DNA from: Gemmatimonadales bacterium
GTDB taxonomy: Bacteria > Gemmatimonadota > Gemmatimonadetes > Gemmatimonadales > JACORV01
Reading direction: 5' to 3'
Assembly: GCA_035502185.1 (NCBI GenBank)
Contig: DATJUT010000007.1
Location: forward strand, 1-64,000
DNA: 64,000 nt
The translations under genes and the position numbers were made by a program. Shown here one piece after another: positions 17,820 to 25,687 of the stretch. A model generated the notes under the pieces. It did no database searches. It was not told where the DNA came from and worked only from the letters and a program-made list of their open reading frames with translations. Each line of letters begins with the position of its first letter. The stretch's first letter is position 1.

Positions 17820-17965
17820 CAGAACAGTTGCCAGACGCCAAGTTGCCAGTGGTTACAAGAGGCAAGACGAGAGGGGCCAGACCAGAGGTCAGTAACGACA
17901 ACTGGACTGGCTCCTGAATACTCATCTGGCAACCACTGACACCTTGGCGTCTGGGAACTGTTCTG
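17820..17965. repeat. 38-bp imperfect inverted repeat between convergent genes
   Basis: Arms 17820-17857 and 17927-17965 (reverse complement) match at about 33 of 38 positions, with a 69-base middle. The core reads AGACGCCAAG flanked by GTTGCC-type words. The region 17805-17995 is clearly less GC-rich than its surroundings. It lies between the ABC exporter (plus) and ccdA (minus), where it could act as a bidirectional terminator, or it may be a REP/MITE-like element. No gene is seen in it. Confidence 0.8.
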
Positions 17966-17995
17966 AATTCGGACGTCGGACAACCGACTTCGGAA

Positions 17996-18703
17996 CTAGA
18001 GTCGGCTGCGCAGGAATTCGGGCGTCAGCCCCTGCAGCCATCCCGACAGCAGCGTGAAGCTCCCCGTCACCAGCAGCAGCCCCACGGCCACCAGCAGGAC
18101 GCCCGCCACCCGCTCGACCCAGCCGATGTAGCGCCGGAACCGCTGGAACCAGCGCAGGAAGCCCTCCAGCGCCCACGCCGCGACCAGGAACGGGATGGCG
18201 AGGCCGAGCGAGTACGCGGCCAGCAGCGCGAGGCCCTGCCCCAGGTCGGCGCGACTGGAGGTGTACAGCAGGATCGAGCCCAGGATCGGCCCGATGCACG
18301 GCGTCCATCCGGCTCCGAACGCGACGCCCACCAGCACCGATCCGAGGAAGCCGAGCGGCTTGTCGGACAGCTGGATGCGCGCCTCGCGGGAGAGCGCGCC
18401 GATCCGGAGCACGCCGAGGGTGTAGAGCCCGAGGGCGACGATCACGACCCCGCCGACGCGCTCGACCCAGCGCTGGTAGGACTTGAGCAGCAGGCCCAGC
18501 TCGGTGGCCGTGGCGCCCAGCGCGACGAAGATGAGGGAGAAGCCGATGACGAACAGCGCCGCGTGGAGGAGCGCGAGGTGGCGGCGCGAGCCCAGCTCGG
18601 CGACCCCGCTCACGCCCGTGACGAAGGACAGGTAGCTCGGCACCAGCGGCAGCACGCAGGGCGACAGGAACGACAGCAGCCCTGCGAGGAACGCTACGGC
18701 CAC
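17996..18703 (-). CDS. ccdA: CcdA-type thiol:disulfide transmembrane protein
   Basis: A 235-residue, six-helix membrane protein of the DsbD/CcdA family that carries reducing equivalents across the inner membrane for cytochrome c maturation or thiol repair. The two redox cysteines sit in the expected places: LLSFLSPCVLPLVPSYL in helix 1 and FGAGWTPCIGPILG in helix 4. GTG at 18703 follows the decarboxylase stop by 16 bases. No thioredoxin-like partner is encoded beside it. It is the last gene of the minus-strand run that begins at 20347 or above. Confidence 0.9.
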   Translation of the reverse strand: MAVAFLAGLLSFLSPCVLPLVPSYLSFVTGVSGVAELGSRRHLALLHAALFVIGFSLIFVALGATATELGLLLKSYQRWVERVGGVVIVALGLYTLGVLRIGALSREARIQLSDKPLGFLGSVLVGVAFGAGWTPCIGPILGSILLYTSSRADLGQGLALLAAYSLGLAIPFLVAAWALEGFLRWFQRFRRYIGWVERVAGVLLVAVGLLLVTGSFTLLSGWLQGLTPEFLRSRL

Positions 18704-18719
18704 GCGCGGCGCCCGCCGG

Positions 18720-19346
18720 CTAGGCGGCGGGCTTCGGCGGCGGCGGGGCCGGCGGCGGCGCGGGCGGCGCCTCGCCCACCTGGTTGAACTCGACGTACAC
18801 GCACGACGCCACCACCGTGGTCCACAGCCCGTCGGGACCGCACTCCGCGGTCTGGGTCACGTTGCGCGTCTTCACGATGTCGCCCGACATCAGGTACACC
18901 GCGCGGCGCTCGTCCCACGCCTGGTTGGGGTCGAACGGCACGCCCAGGGTCGTCGCCAGCATCGACGCCGCCAGGTCCTCGGCGTAGTCGCCGGCGATCT
19001 CCTCCTTCTGCCCGTACGCGTGGTGCTCGGAGATGTAGCCGTAGTGGTTCGGGTCGGCCGGGATGGCCAGCCCGATGGAGGCCGCCACCATCCGGCTCGG
19101 CTCGTTGGTCGCCATCTCGGCCAGCACCGCGAACACCACCTGGCCGGGCCGCAGCAGCTGCACGCCTTCCTGGCGCGTCACCAGCTTGCCGTGCGGCGGG
19201 AAGATCGAGCTGACGCGCACCAGGTTGCACTTCTCGATGCCGGCGTCGCGCAGCGCCATCTCGAAGCTGGTCAGCTTCTCCTTGTGGCGGCCCACGCCTC
19301 GGGTCAGGAACCCCTTGGTCGGCACGAAATGCATGGGATCGAACAC
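18720..19346 (-). CDS. pdaD: Pyruvoyl-dependent arginine decarboxylase
   Basis: A 208-residue proenzyme that makes agmatine from arginine using a self-generated pyruvoyl group. The cleavage motif VRVSSIFPP places the cut between Ser46 and Ser47. [20 protein letters not shown] and [16 protein letters not shown] are strongly conserved in archaeal and chlamydial members. Residues about 190-208 form a Pro/Ala tail ([15 protein letters not shown]) that the core family lacks. GTG at 19346 has GAGGT just upstream. It starts 4 bases after the Fur-family gene and precedes ccdA, so acid or redox stress control by that regulator is possible but inferred. Confidence 0.93.
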   Translation of the reverse strand: MFDPMHFVPTKGFLTRGVGRHKEKLTSFEMALRDAGIEKCNLVRVSSIFPPHGKLVTRQEGVQLLRPGQVVFAVLAEMATNEPSRMVAASIGLAIPADPNHYGYISEHHAYGQKEEIAGDYAEDLAASMLATTLGVPFDPNQAWDERRAVYLMSGDIVKTRNVTQTAECGPDGLWTTVVASCVYVEFNQVGEAPPAPPPAPPPPKPAA

Positions 19347-19350
19347 TTCG

Positions 19351-19851
19351 CTACCTCTGGTCGGACTGCGACGGGGTTGGAGAGGAGGGCGCCGCGGCGT
19401 CCTTGAGCTGGCAATCCCGGCACAGGCCGTAGATGTCCAGCCGGTGATGATGGTGCTGAAACCCGTACTCCTCGGCCACCAGCGCCTTGAGGCGCTCCAG
19501 CCGCTCGTTGGTGAACTCGGTGACGGTGCCGCAGCGCATGCAGATGAGGTGCTCGTGGTGCGGGTGGCCGGGCACCCGCTCGTAGCGGCGGAAGCCCTCG
19601 CCGAAATCCCGCTCGCTGATCATGCCGCTCCGCGCCAGGATGTCGAGGGTGCGGTACACGGTGGCCTTGCCGATGTGGAGCCCCCGCTCGCGCAGCCGCT
19701 GCTCGATGTCCTCCACCGACAGGTGGCCGCGGGAATCGAGCACCACCTCCGCCACCTGCTCGCGCTGCGTGGTCACCGGCAGGCTGTGCTCCCGCAGGTA
19801 GCGGCGGAACTCGTCCAGCTGGGACTGCTCACTCGGTGGTGGAACGCTCAC
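19351..19851 (-). CDS. Fur/PerR-family metal-dependent regulator
   Basis: A 166-residue transcription regulator. The winged helix ([40 protein letters not shown]) is followed by the dimer/metal domain with [13 protein letters not shown] and, near the end, [16 protein letters not shown]. The two CxxC pairs form the structural zinc site of the family. The metal it senses cannot be read from sequence. GTG at 19851 lies within the 3' end of the preceding gene (23-base overlap), and the arginine decarboxylase starts 4 bases after its stop. Confidence 0.92.
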   Translation of the reverse strand: MSVPPPSEQSQLDEFRRYLREHSLPVTTQREQVAEVVLDSRGHLSVEDIEQRLRERGLHIGKATVYRTLDILARSGMISERDFGEGFRRYERVPGHPHHEHLICMRCGTVTEFTNERLERLKALVAEEYGFQHHHHRLDIYGLCRDCQLKDAAAPSSPTPSQSDQR

Positions 19852-20194
19852 CCTGGACCGCCTTCCACGCGGTGAGATCCACGGGCTCGGCGTCGCCCGC
19901 CTCGTCCGCCCGCCGCCGCACGCCCTCGAGCACCTCGGGCAGCAGGCCGGCCGGCGCCTCGGCCGTCTCCTCGACCGTCACCGCCACCCGGCCCCGCTCG
20001 GGCCCCTTGAGCGACACCACGAAGCGCGCGCGGTAGACCAGGCGCCGGTCGCCGCCCACGATCCGGCTCACGACGGCCACTGCGTGCTCGCGCCCCTCGC
20101 GGCGCACCGGCGGGAACGCGTACACGGCCTCCACTTCCTCGCGCGGCATCCGCTCCGCCAGCGCCTCCAGGAGCCGCTCCACCGCCTCGCTCAC
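19829..20194 (-). CDS. Unknown protein of 121 residues upstream of the Fur-family gene
   Basis: I do not recognise the family. GTG at 20194 gives an acidic alpha/beta-looking protein (VERLLEALAERMPREEVEAV, then alternating strands ending VAVTVEETAEA). Start choice is supported by the overlap GTGA with a 33-codon leader ORF and by the lack of any ATG upstream. It overlaps the Fur-family gene by 23 bases, which makes it very likely to be co-expressed. It has no signal peptide, membrane segment or cysteine. Confidence 0.6.
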   Translation of the reverse strand: MSEAVERLLEALAERMPREEVEAVYAFPPVRREGREHAVAVVSRIVGGDRRLVYRARFVVSLKGPERGRVAVTVEETAEAPAGLLPEVLEGVRRRADEAGDAEPVDLTAWKAVQGERSTTE

Positions 20195-20292
20195 CGCCGC
20201 CCCCGCCCCCGCCCGCGCCCAAGAAGAAGCCGGCCGCCGGGGAAGTCCCCATCGGCCGGCAGCTGCGAGCACGACGCGCCTTCCGCCTTCAT
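20191..20292 (-). CDS. Possible 33-codon leader ORF
   Basis: ATG at 20292 reads 33 codons ending in an Arg/Gly-rich run. The stop overlaps the next gene's GTG (GTGA, 20191-20194), and its ATG overlaps the stop of a 17-codon ORF (ATGA, 20289-20292). A terminator-like hairpin lies inside it. It could be a regulatory leader ORF; chance is not excluded. Confidence 0.3.
   Translation of the reverse strand: MKAEGASCSQLPADGDFPGGRLLLGRGRGRGRR
20230..20260 (-). terminator. Hairpin with T-rich tail on the minus strand
   Basis: GCCGGCCG (20230-20237) pairs with CGGCCGGC (20253-20260), and an inner GGGG/CCCC pair tightens the stem. On the minus strand the stem is followed by TTCTTCTT. It lies downstream of priA and downstream of a strong promoter, so it could terminate priA or act as an attenuator in the leader of the Fur-family operon. 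Confidence 0.5.
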
Positions 20293-20342
20293 CGAGGAGG
20301 GCCCGCCGCAAGAACGGGACGCGAAGGGGGCTGACGGGCCAT
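20289..20342 (-). CDS. Possible 17-codon leader peptide
   Basis: ATG at 20342 is about five bases after the predicted transcription start and reads MARQPPSRPVLAAGPPR before a TGA that overlaps the next small ORF. It is Pro/Arg-rich. Supported only by position and the overlap chain. Confidence 0.25.
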   Translation of the reverse strand: MARQPPSRPVLAAGPPR

Positions 20343-20353
20343 GAGCGGCGCGA

Positions 20354-20382
20354 ATAATACGAACGGCCGTAGGCGAGTTCAA
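20354..20382 (-). promoter_or_regulatory. Strong sigma-70-type promoter for the Fur-family operon
   Basis: On the minus strand TTGAAC (20377-20382), a 17-base spacer and TATTAT (20354-20359). This is the best consensus match seen in the window. Transcription would begin near 20347, just after the priA stop, and give a leader of about 150 bases before the 121-residue gene. Confidence 0.65.
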
Positions 20383-20391
20383 TACCGCGTC

Positions 20392-22842
20392 TCAGAGCAG
20401 GGATGCCGGGTCGCGGTCCACGACCAGGCGCGCGCCGGCCGGCACGGGAGCGCGCGCCGCCAGGTAGCCCGCGAGCCGCGTCAGCGCGCCGTCGTCGGCC
20501 GCCTTGACCAGCAGGTGCCAGCGCCACCGGTCCCGTGCCCGCTCGATCGGACAGGGCGCCGGCCCCAGCACGGCCGCGTGCACGTCGGCCCGTGCGGCGA
20601 GCAACGCCCGCAGCCACGCCCCCACGCGCTCCGCGGCCCGCGCCACGACCCGCTCGTCCCGGCCGCTCAGCACGACGTTGGCCAGGTGCACGTGCGGCGG
20701 GTACGGCGGGTTCCGCCGCTCGGCCAGCTCCGCCTCGACGAACCCGCGGACGTCGTGGCCGGCGGCGTGCACGATGGCGTGGTGGGAAGGCGCCCAGGTC
20801 TGGACGATCACCCGCCCGCCCAGCGGCCCCCGGCCGGCCCGCCCGGCGACCTGCGTCAGCAGGTCGAAGGTGCGCTCGGCCGCCCGGAAGTCCGGCAGGT
20901 TGAGCGCGACGTCGGCGTCCACCACGCCCACCACCGTGACCCGCGGAAAGTCCAGGCCCTTGGCGATCATCTGGGTGCCGACCAGGACGTCCACGGTCCC
21001 GGCCTCCACCCGCTCCAGGATGCGCTGGTGTGCCCAGCGCTCGCCGGTGCTGTCGAGATCCATCCGCGCGATCCGCGCCGCGGGGAACCGCTCCGCCATG
21101 AAGTCCTCGACCTGCTGCGTCCCGGCGCCCCGGTAACGGTGGACCTCGGCGCCGCAGTCGGGGCACGCCGTGGGCGGGCTCTCCCGGTGGGCGCAGTGGT
21201 GGCAGCGGAGCGCGGCGGGCGCGCGGTGGTAGGTGAGGGCGACGCTGCAGTTGGGGCAGTCCCACACCCGGCCGCACGAGGGGCACTGCACGAACCGGCT
21301 GAAGCCGCGGCGGTTGAGGAGCACCATCGCCTGCTCGCCGCGCTCCAGCGCGCCCCGCACCGCGGCGTCCAGCGCCTCGCTCCAGGGCACCGCGAGCGAC
21401 CCCGCCACCCGCGGTGCGCTCCTCAGGTCCACCACCTGGACCGGCGGAAGCGGGCGGGCGCCCACCCGTTCGGGAAGCTCGACGAGGCGGAGCGCGCCGT
21501 TCCCGGCGGCCGCCCAGCTCTCGAGCGACGGCGTCGCGCTCCCCAGGACGACCGTGGCGCCGGCCAGCGCCGCGCGGCGCAGCGCGACCTCACGCGCGTG
21601 GTAGCGCGGCGCCTCGCCCTGCTTGTAGGAGGCGTCGTGCTCTTCGTCGAGCACGATGGCCCCCAGGCGCGGGATCGGCGCGAACAGCGCCGACCGGGCA
21701 CCGATGGCCACCCGCCGCCGTCCCTCGCGGAGCGCGCGCCACGCGTCGTAGCGCTCGCCGTCCGACAGGCCGCTGTGCAGCACGGCGACGTCGTCGCCGA
21801 ACACGCCCTTCAGGCGCGCCACCGTCTGCGGCGTGAGGGCGATCTCCGGCACCAGCACGATCGCGCCGCGCCCCGACGCGACCACGCCGCGCAGGTACTC
21901 GAGGTACACCAGCGTCTTCCCGCTGCCGGTGACGCCGAACAGCAGCGCCGCGCCGCCCGGCGGCAGCGCGCCGAGCGCCGCGACCGCCGCGCGCTGCGAC
22001 TGGGTCGGCTCCGCCGGCGGCAGGCTCGGCGCGAGGCTCGCGAACGGGTCGCGGACCCGCGCCTCCACCACGCTCCGGGCGTCGCCGCGCTCCACCAGCG
22101 CCGCCAGCACCGCCCGCGAGAGCCCGCGCCGCTCCAGGGCCGCCGCGGCCGCCCGCCCCCCGAGGGAGAGCAGCACCTCGTAGGCTTCGCGCTGCTTCGG
22201 CGCGCGCGCGAACCGCCGGTCGAGATCCATCAGGTGGTCGTAGCGGGCCGCCAGTTCGAGCATCCGCTCGCCCCGCTCCGCCGGCGCGGTGCGCGGCGGC
22301 CTCGTCACCAGCTGCGCCAGGCCGTCGGCCGCCAGCCGCCGCACCAGCCTCAGGCCCGCTCCGCCGCCCGCGCGCCGCACGGCGGCGAGCGGGATCGCGC
22401 GGCCGGGCCGCGCGAGGAGGCGCGCGAGGGCCTGGGCGGCCGGTCCCCGCGCGCGGCGCAGCGCCGCGGCGCCCGCGCTCTCCAGCGCCCCCGCCGCGAC
22501 GACGACCACGGGCTGCCCCACCGAGAACAGCGCGGCGGGCAGCATCGCGCGCAGCACCAGCCCCGGCGGCGCCGCGTAGCGGTGGCCGACGTACCGCGCC
22601 AGCGCCAGCAGGTCCGGCCCGAGCACCGGCTCCGGGTCCGGTGCCGCGAGGAGGTCCCGGGCCCGCGCCTGCGGCGCCGGCCGGTCCACCGCCGTCACGA
22701 TGCCGATCATCTCGCGGTGCAGCACGGGCACGACCACCCGGCAGCCCGGCGTCACCGGCCCGGCCAGGCCGGCCGGCACGGCGTAGGTCAGGGGCGTGGG
22801 AAGGGCGAGCGGCAGGGCGACGTCGACGAACCCGCTGCTCAT
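20392..22842 (-). CDS. priA: Primosomal protein N', replication restart helicase
   Basis: An 816-residue superfamily 2 DNA helicase that reloads the replisome at stalled forks. The N-terminal DNA-binding domain is followed by Walker A FGVTGSGKTLVYLEYL, the DEEHD box and later helicase motifs (QVAGRAGRG). The zinc-binding insertion has paired cysteines (CPSCGRVWDCPNC, CHHC, CPDCG). Length is normal to slightly long. The region before the start has no Shine-Dalgarno sequence and contains one copy of an imperfect 50-bp direct repeat. Confidence 0.95.
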   Translation of the reverse strand: MSSGFVDVALPLALPTPLTYAVPAGLAGPVTPGCRVVVPVLHREMIGIVTAVDRPAPQARARDLLAAPDPEPVLGPDLLALARYVGHRYAAPPGLVLRAMLPAALFSVGQPVVVVAAGALESAGAAALRRARGPAAQALARLLARPGRAIPLAAVRRAGGGAGLRLVRRLAADGLAQLVTRPPRTAPAERGERMLELAARYDHLMDLDRRFARAPKQREAYEVLLSLGGRAAAAALERRGLSRAVLAALVERGDARSVVEARVRDPFASLAPSLPPAEPTQSQRAAVAALGALPPGGAALLFGVTGSGKTLVYLEYLRGVVASGRGAIVLVPEIALTPQTVARLKGVFGDDVAVLHSGLSDGERYDAWRALREGRRRVAIGARSALFAPIPRLGAIVLDEEHDASYKQGEAPRYHAREVALRRAALAGATVVLGSATPSLESWAAAGNGALRLVELPERVGARPLPPVQVVDLRSAPRVAGSLAVPWSEALDAAVRGALERGEQAMVLLNRRGFSRFVQCPSCGRVWDCPNCSVALTYHRAPAALRCHHCAHRESPPTACPDCGAEVHRYRGAGTQQVEDFMAERFPAARIARMDLDSTGERWAHQRILERVEAGTVDVLVGTQMIAKGLDFPRVTVVGVVDADVALNLPDFRAAERTFDLLTQVAGRAGRGPLGGRVIVQTWAPSHHAIVHAAGHDVRGFVEAELAERRNPPYPPHVHLANVVLSGRDERVVARAAERVGAWLRALLAARADVHAAVLGPAPCPIERARDRWRWHLLVKAADDGALTRLAGYLAARAPVPAGARLVVDRDPASLL

Positions 22843-22843
22843 C

Positions 22844-22973
22844 GCGCCGCCCGCCCGATGCGCCTCGGCCGCCGCGGAGTCATCGCGCCGTGAGTGGCCT
22901 GGGCAGCCCGACGCGCGTGCTTCGCGCCGCCCGCCCCATCCGCCTCGGCCGCCGTGAGATCACCGTCGCGTGA
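22844..22973. repeat. Imperfect 50-bp direct repeat before priA
   Basis: Copies at 22844-22893 and 22924-22973 share GCGCCGCCCGCCC and CGCCTCGGCCGCCG blocks at an 80-base period and match at roughly four in five positions. The first copy is immediately upstream of the priA start and the second spans the epimerase stop codon, which suggests a small local duplication. Confidence 0.6.
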
Positions 22974-23985
22974 CGCCGAGCCCCGGTGCGGTCGGGAGCG
23001 CGATCCGGCCCCCGTCGATCGAGGCGCCCGCGAACGGGTCGTGCGCCAGGAGCGCGGCCCCGTCGAGGTCCACCAGATCCAGCAGCGGCGTGAAGTGCGC
23101 CGCCGCGGTGATGCCGAGGGAGGTCTCCACCATGCAGCCCACCATCACCGACAGGTGGTGGGCACGCGCGACCGCCACCATCCGCAGGGCCTCGCGCAGC
23201 GAGCCGCACTTGGCCAGCTTGATGCTGATCCCGTCCACCGCGCCGGCGAGCCCGGGGATGTCCGACGCCACCCGGCACGACTCGTCGGCGACGATCGGGA
23301 TGCGCGAGGCGCGGTGCACGGCGGCGAGGCCCGCGAGATCGTCCGGCGCCACCGGCTGCTCGATCAGCGCCACGCCCATCTCCTCGAGCAGCGGCAGGCG
23401 CGCGATGGCCTGCTCGGCCGACCACCCCGCGTTCGCGTCCACCCGCAACGGCTTGTCCGTCGCCTCGCGCACGGCGCGCAGCATGCGCTCGTCGTGCGGC
23501 GTGCCGACCTTGATCTTGAGGATCGGCCACGCCGCCGCCTCGCGCACCTTGGCGCGCACCACGTCGGGCTCGGCGATGCCGATCGTGAAGGACGAGAGCG
23601 GCGCGCGGGCCGGATCGAGGCCCCACAGCTTCCACAGCGGCACTCCGAGCCGCTTCCCCGCGAGGTCGTGAAGCGCCGCCGACAGCGCGACCCGGGCGGA
23701 CGCGTTGCCCGCGAGCGCGCGGGCCATCGCCGCCTCGGCGCCCTCCAGGTCGAACGGATCGGACGGCAGCACCGGCTCGAGGCGGTGCAGGGCCGCCGCG
23801 ACGGTCTCCGCCGTCTCGCCGTAGTACGGGGACGGGTCCGCCTCGCCCCAGCCTTCCACGCCATCGGCGTCGGCGAGCCGCACCCACACCCGCCGGTACG
23901 ACTCGTTCGTGCCCCGCGCGATCGTGAACGGATGACGCGTCCGGACTTCGAGGACCTCGAACGCCAGCTTCAGCGCCACGCTCAC
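22960..23985 (-). CDS. Dipeptide epimerase (L-Ala-D/L-Glu epimerase type, enolase superfamily)
   Basis: A 341-residue enolase-superfamily enzyme. The catalytic set is present: LKIKVG (second Lys as base), VDANAGW, metal ligands in ALIEQPV and VADESC, and the second-face base Lys in SIKLAKCG, with LVDLDG near the end. These are typical of dipeptide epimerases that convert L-Ala-D-Glu from murein tripeptide to L-Ala-L-Glu so that it can be cleaved and reused. It therefore fits with the murein salvage operon elsewhere in this window. GTG at 23985 has GGAG upstream. Specificity for Ala-Glu is inferred from the family. Confidence 0.85.
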   Translation of the reverse strand: MSVALKLAFEVLEVRTRHPFTIARGTNESYRRVWVRLADADGVEGWGEADPSPYYGETAETVAAALHRLEPVLPSDPFDLEGAEAAMARALAGNASARVALSAALHDLAGKRLGVPLWKLWGLDPARAPLSSFTIGIAEPDVVRAKVREAAAWPILKIKVGTPHDERMLRAVREATDKPLRVDANAGWSAEQAIARLPLLEEMGVALIEQPVAPDDLAGLAAVHRASRIPIVADESCRVASDIPGLAGAVDGISIKLAKCGSLREALRMVAVARAHHLSVMVGCMVETSLGITAAAHFTPLLDLVDLDGAALLAHDPFAGASIDGGRIALPTAPGLGVTRR

Positions 23986-24028
23986 CCCTCGCTCCGCCGA
24001 CGAGGCGCCGGCACGGCCCCCCGGAGCC

Positions 24029-24997
24029 TCACGTCGCCAGCGCCTGCACGTGCCGCACCGCCGCGGCGGCCAGCCGCGCGGGATCGTAGCCGCCCTCGAG
24101 GACCGAGATCATCGCGGCGCCGGACGCCCGGCGCCGGATGGCGTGCGTCAGGTCGTGGTAGTCGTCGGGCTCCAGCGTGAAGCCGCCGAGCGGATCCCCG
24201 TTCAGCGCGTCGAAGCCGGCGGAGACGATCACCAGCGACGGCAGGAATCCCGCGACCGCGCGGTCCACGGCGCCCAGCAGGTCGGCCACGTAGCGCTCGC
24301 GCGGCAGCCCGGGCGGCCGCGGGACGTGGAACAGGTTGCCCGCGCCGACGTCGTCCTCCGCGCCGGTGCCCGGGTAGTAGGGCCACTGGTGCAGCGACAC
24401 GTAGCGCACCCGCGGCTCGGCGCGGAACGCGTCGGCCGTGCCGTTGCCGTGGTGGACGTCCCAGTCCACGACGAGCACGCGCTCCGCACCCAGCCGCTCG
24501 AGGGCGGTCTGCGCCGCGACCGCGGCGTTGTTGAGCAGGCAGAATCCCATGGCGCGCGACGGCGTGGCGTGATGGCCGGGCGGCCGCACGGGGCAGAAGG
24601 CGGCGCCGCCGCCGGCGAGTGCCAGCTCGGCCGCCCGCACCACCGCTCCCGCCGCGCGCCACGCCGCCTCCAGCGAGCCGGGTCCGAGGTAGGTGTCGGG
24701 GTCGAGGGCGCCGCCGCCGCCGCGGTCGAGCGCCTCGAGGCGGGCGAGGTAGTCCGCGGCGTGCACCCGCAGCACGTCGTCGCGCTCGGCGTGCGGCGCC
24801 TCCACCCAGTGCGCCATGCCCTGTTCCACCGGGCCCGCGGCCAGCGCAGCCCGCACCGCCTCGAGCCGCGCCGGCGATTCCGGATGCCACGGCGGGGTGC
24901 AGTGCTCCAGGCACGCCCGGTGGGTGACCAGGCTGACCGTCACGCGCCCCTCCGGCGGCGCCCCCGGCTCCCGCATTGCCGTCGGCCGCCGGGGCAC
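24029..24997 (-). CDS. Histone-deacetylase-family (acetoin utilisation/AcuC-like) amidohydrolase
   Basis: A 322-residue zinc amidohydrolase of the class II HDAC-like group. The His pair RPPGHHATPSRAMGFCLLNN, the zinc ligands DWDVHHGNG and the later Asp in VSAGFDALNGDPLG are all present, so it should be active. Bacterial members remove acetyl groups from proteins, polyamines or small acetyl-amides; the substrate here is unknown. GTG at 24997 lies 4 bases after the ubiquitin-fold gene; an alternative ATG is at 24976. An acetylpolyamine role is conceivable because an agmatine-making enzyme is encoded 5 kb away, but this is speculation. Confidence 0.88.
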   Translation of the reverse strand: MPRRPTAMREPGAPPEGRVTVSLVTHRACLEHCTPPWHPESPARLEAVRAALAAGPVEQGMAHWVEAPHAERDDVLRVHAADYLARLEALDRGGGGALDPDTYLGPGSLEAAWRAAGAVVRAAELALAGGGAAFCPVRPPGHHATPSRAMGFCLLNNAAVAAQTALERLGAERVLVVDWDVHHGNGTADAFRAEPRVRYVSLHQWPYYPGTGAEDDVGAGNLFHVPRPPGLPRERYVADLLGAVDRAVAGFLPSLVIVSAGFDALNGDPLGGFTLEPDDYHDLTHAIRRRASGAAMISVLEGGYDPARLAAAAVRHVQALAT

Positions 24998-25001
24998 GGG
25001 C

Positions 25002-25274
25002 TCATCGCACGGCGCGCCGGCGCGCCGGCAGCACGACCAACGCCGCCCCGTCCGGGACCGCCAGGTCCGCGAGGGACCGCGCCTCGTTCGCGATCAGCGC
25101 CCCGCCGTACTTGACCACGAACTCGGGAGCGCGGGCCGCGCCTATGCGCGCCGCGGCCAGCGACCGCTGCTTCACCGCCGCGATCTTCTCGTTCGCCCGC
25201 ATCTCGAGCGGGTACACCTGCCACGCGTCGGCGACCGTGACCCGGAGCCGCAGGGTCGTGGGCACCGGCGTCAC
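25002..25274 (-). CDS. Small ubiquitin-fold (beta-grasp) protein
   Basis: A 90-residue protein whose pattern follows ubiquitin closely: strand VYPLEMRANEKI, helix AAVKQRSLAAARI, then EFVVKYGGALIANEARSLAD with a turn and the closing strand VPDGAALVVL. It has no cysteine and no C-terminal Gly-Gly (it ends ARRRAVR), so conjugation is unlikely unless trimmed. GTG at 25274 overlaps the stop of the 92-residue gene (GTGA) and its own stop is 4 bases before the HDAC-family gene. No E1, E2, deubiquitinase or type VII secretion gene is nearby. The fold call is mine from pattern; its function is unknown. Confidence 0.6.
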   Translation of the reverse strand: MTPVPTTLRLRVTVADAWQVYPLEMRANEKIAAVKQRSLAAARIGAARAPEFVVKYGGALIANEARSLADLAVPDGAALVVLPARRRAVR

Positions 25275-25549
25275 GGCGTCACCGTCCCGGGCGGTGCCTC
25301 GTCCAGCGTGGAGAGGAAGCGGCGCACCTGCTGATCGAACAGGAGGGTCGAGCCGCGCACCGTCGAGCCCGAGGCCGCCGGCGCGGCCGCGATGACGATC
25401 TCCTCGCCCCCCTGCCCGCGGAACGCCACGTGCGCCGCGCTCTCCCGCTCGAGGAAGGCCCCCGTCGCGGGCACCCGGGTGGAGAAGAAGTCCTTGGCGC
25501 GCCGGAGCACCTCGCCCGGCGGCAGGGTGGTGGACGTCTCGTAGATCAT
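25271..25549 (-). CDS. Unknown protein of 92 residues
   Basis: I do not recognise the family. ATG at 25549 has AGGAG 8 bases upstream. The protein has an N-terminal helix (PPGEVLRRAKDFFSTRV), a strand-rich middle (AAHVAFRGQGGEEIVIAAAP) and a C-terminal helix (DQQVRRFLSTLDEAPP), and is soluble. Its tight overlap with the ubiquitin-fold gene suggests the two products act together. It is the first gene of the minus-strand run and is divergent from hsp20. Confidence 0.65.
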   Translation of the reverse strand: MIYETSTTLPPGEVLRRAKDFFSTRVPATGAFLERESAAHVAFRGQGGEEIVIAAAPAASGSTVRGSTLLFDQQVRRFLSTLDEAPPGTVTP

Positions 25550-25687
25550 GCCTTCGCTCCTGGTTCGTGGGCCGCCGCCGTCTGCCGCCCTGACTCGCGC
25601 CTTGCAGGAATGACCGGCGGGCCCGCCGCGATGGCCGGTTCCGGGGCCCGGGAACGGGCACGCCCCTTGCCTTCCACGCATGCGGAA

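Noticed and set aside
25002-25274. ThiS/MoaD or Pup-like conjugating modifier
   Set aside because: No C-terminal Gly-Gly or Gln, and no adenylating or ligase gene nearby.
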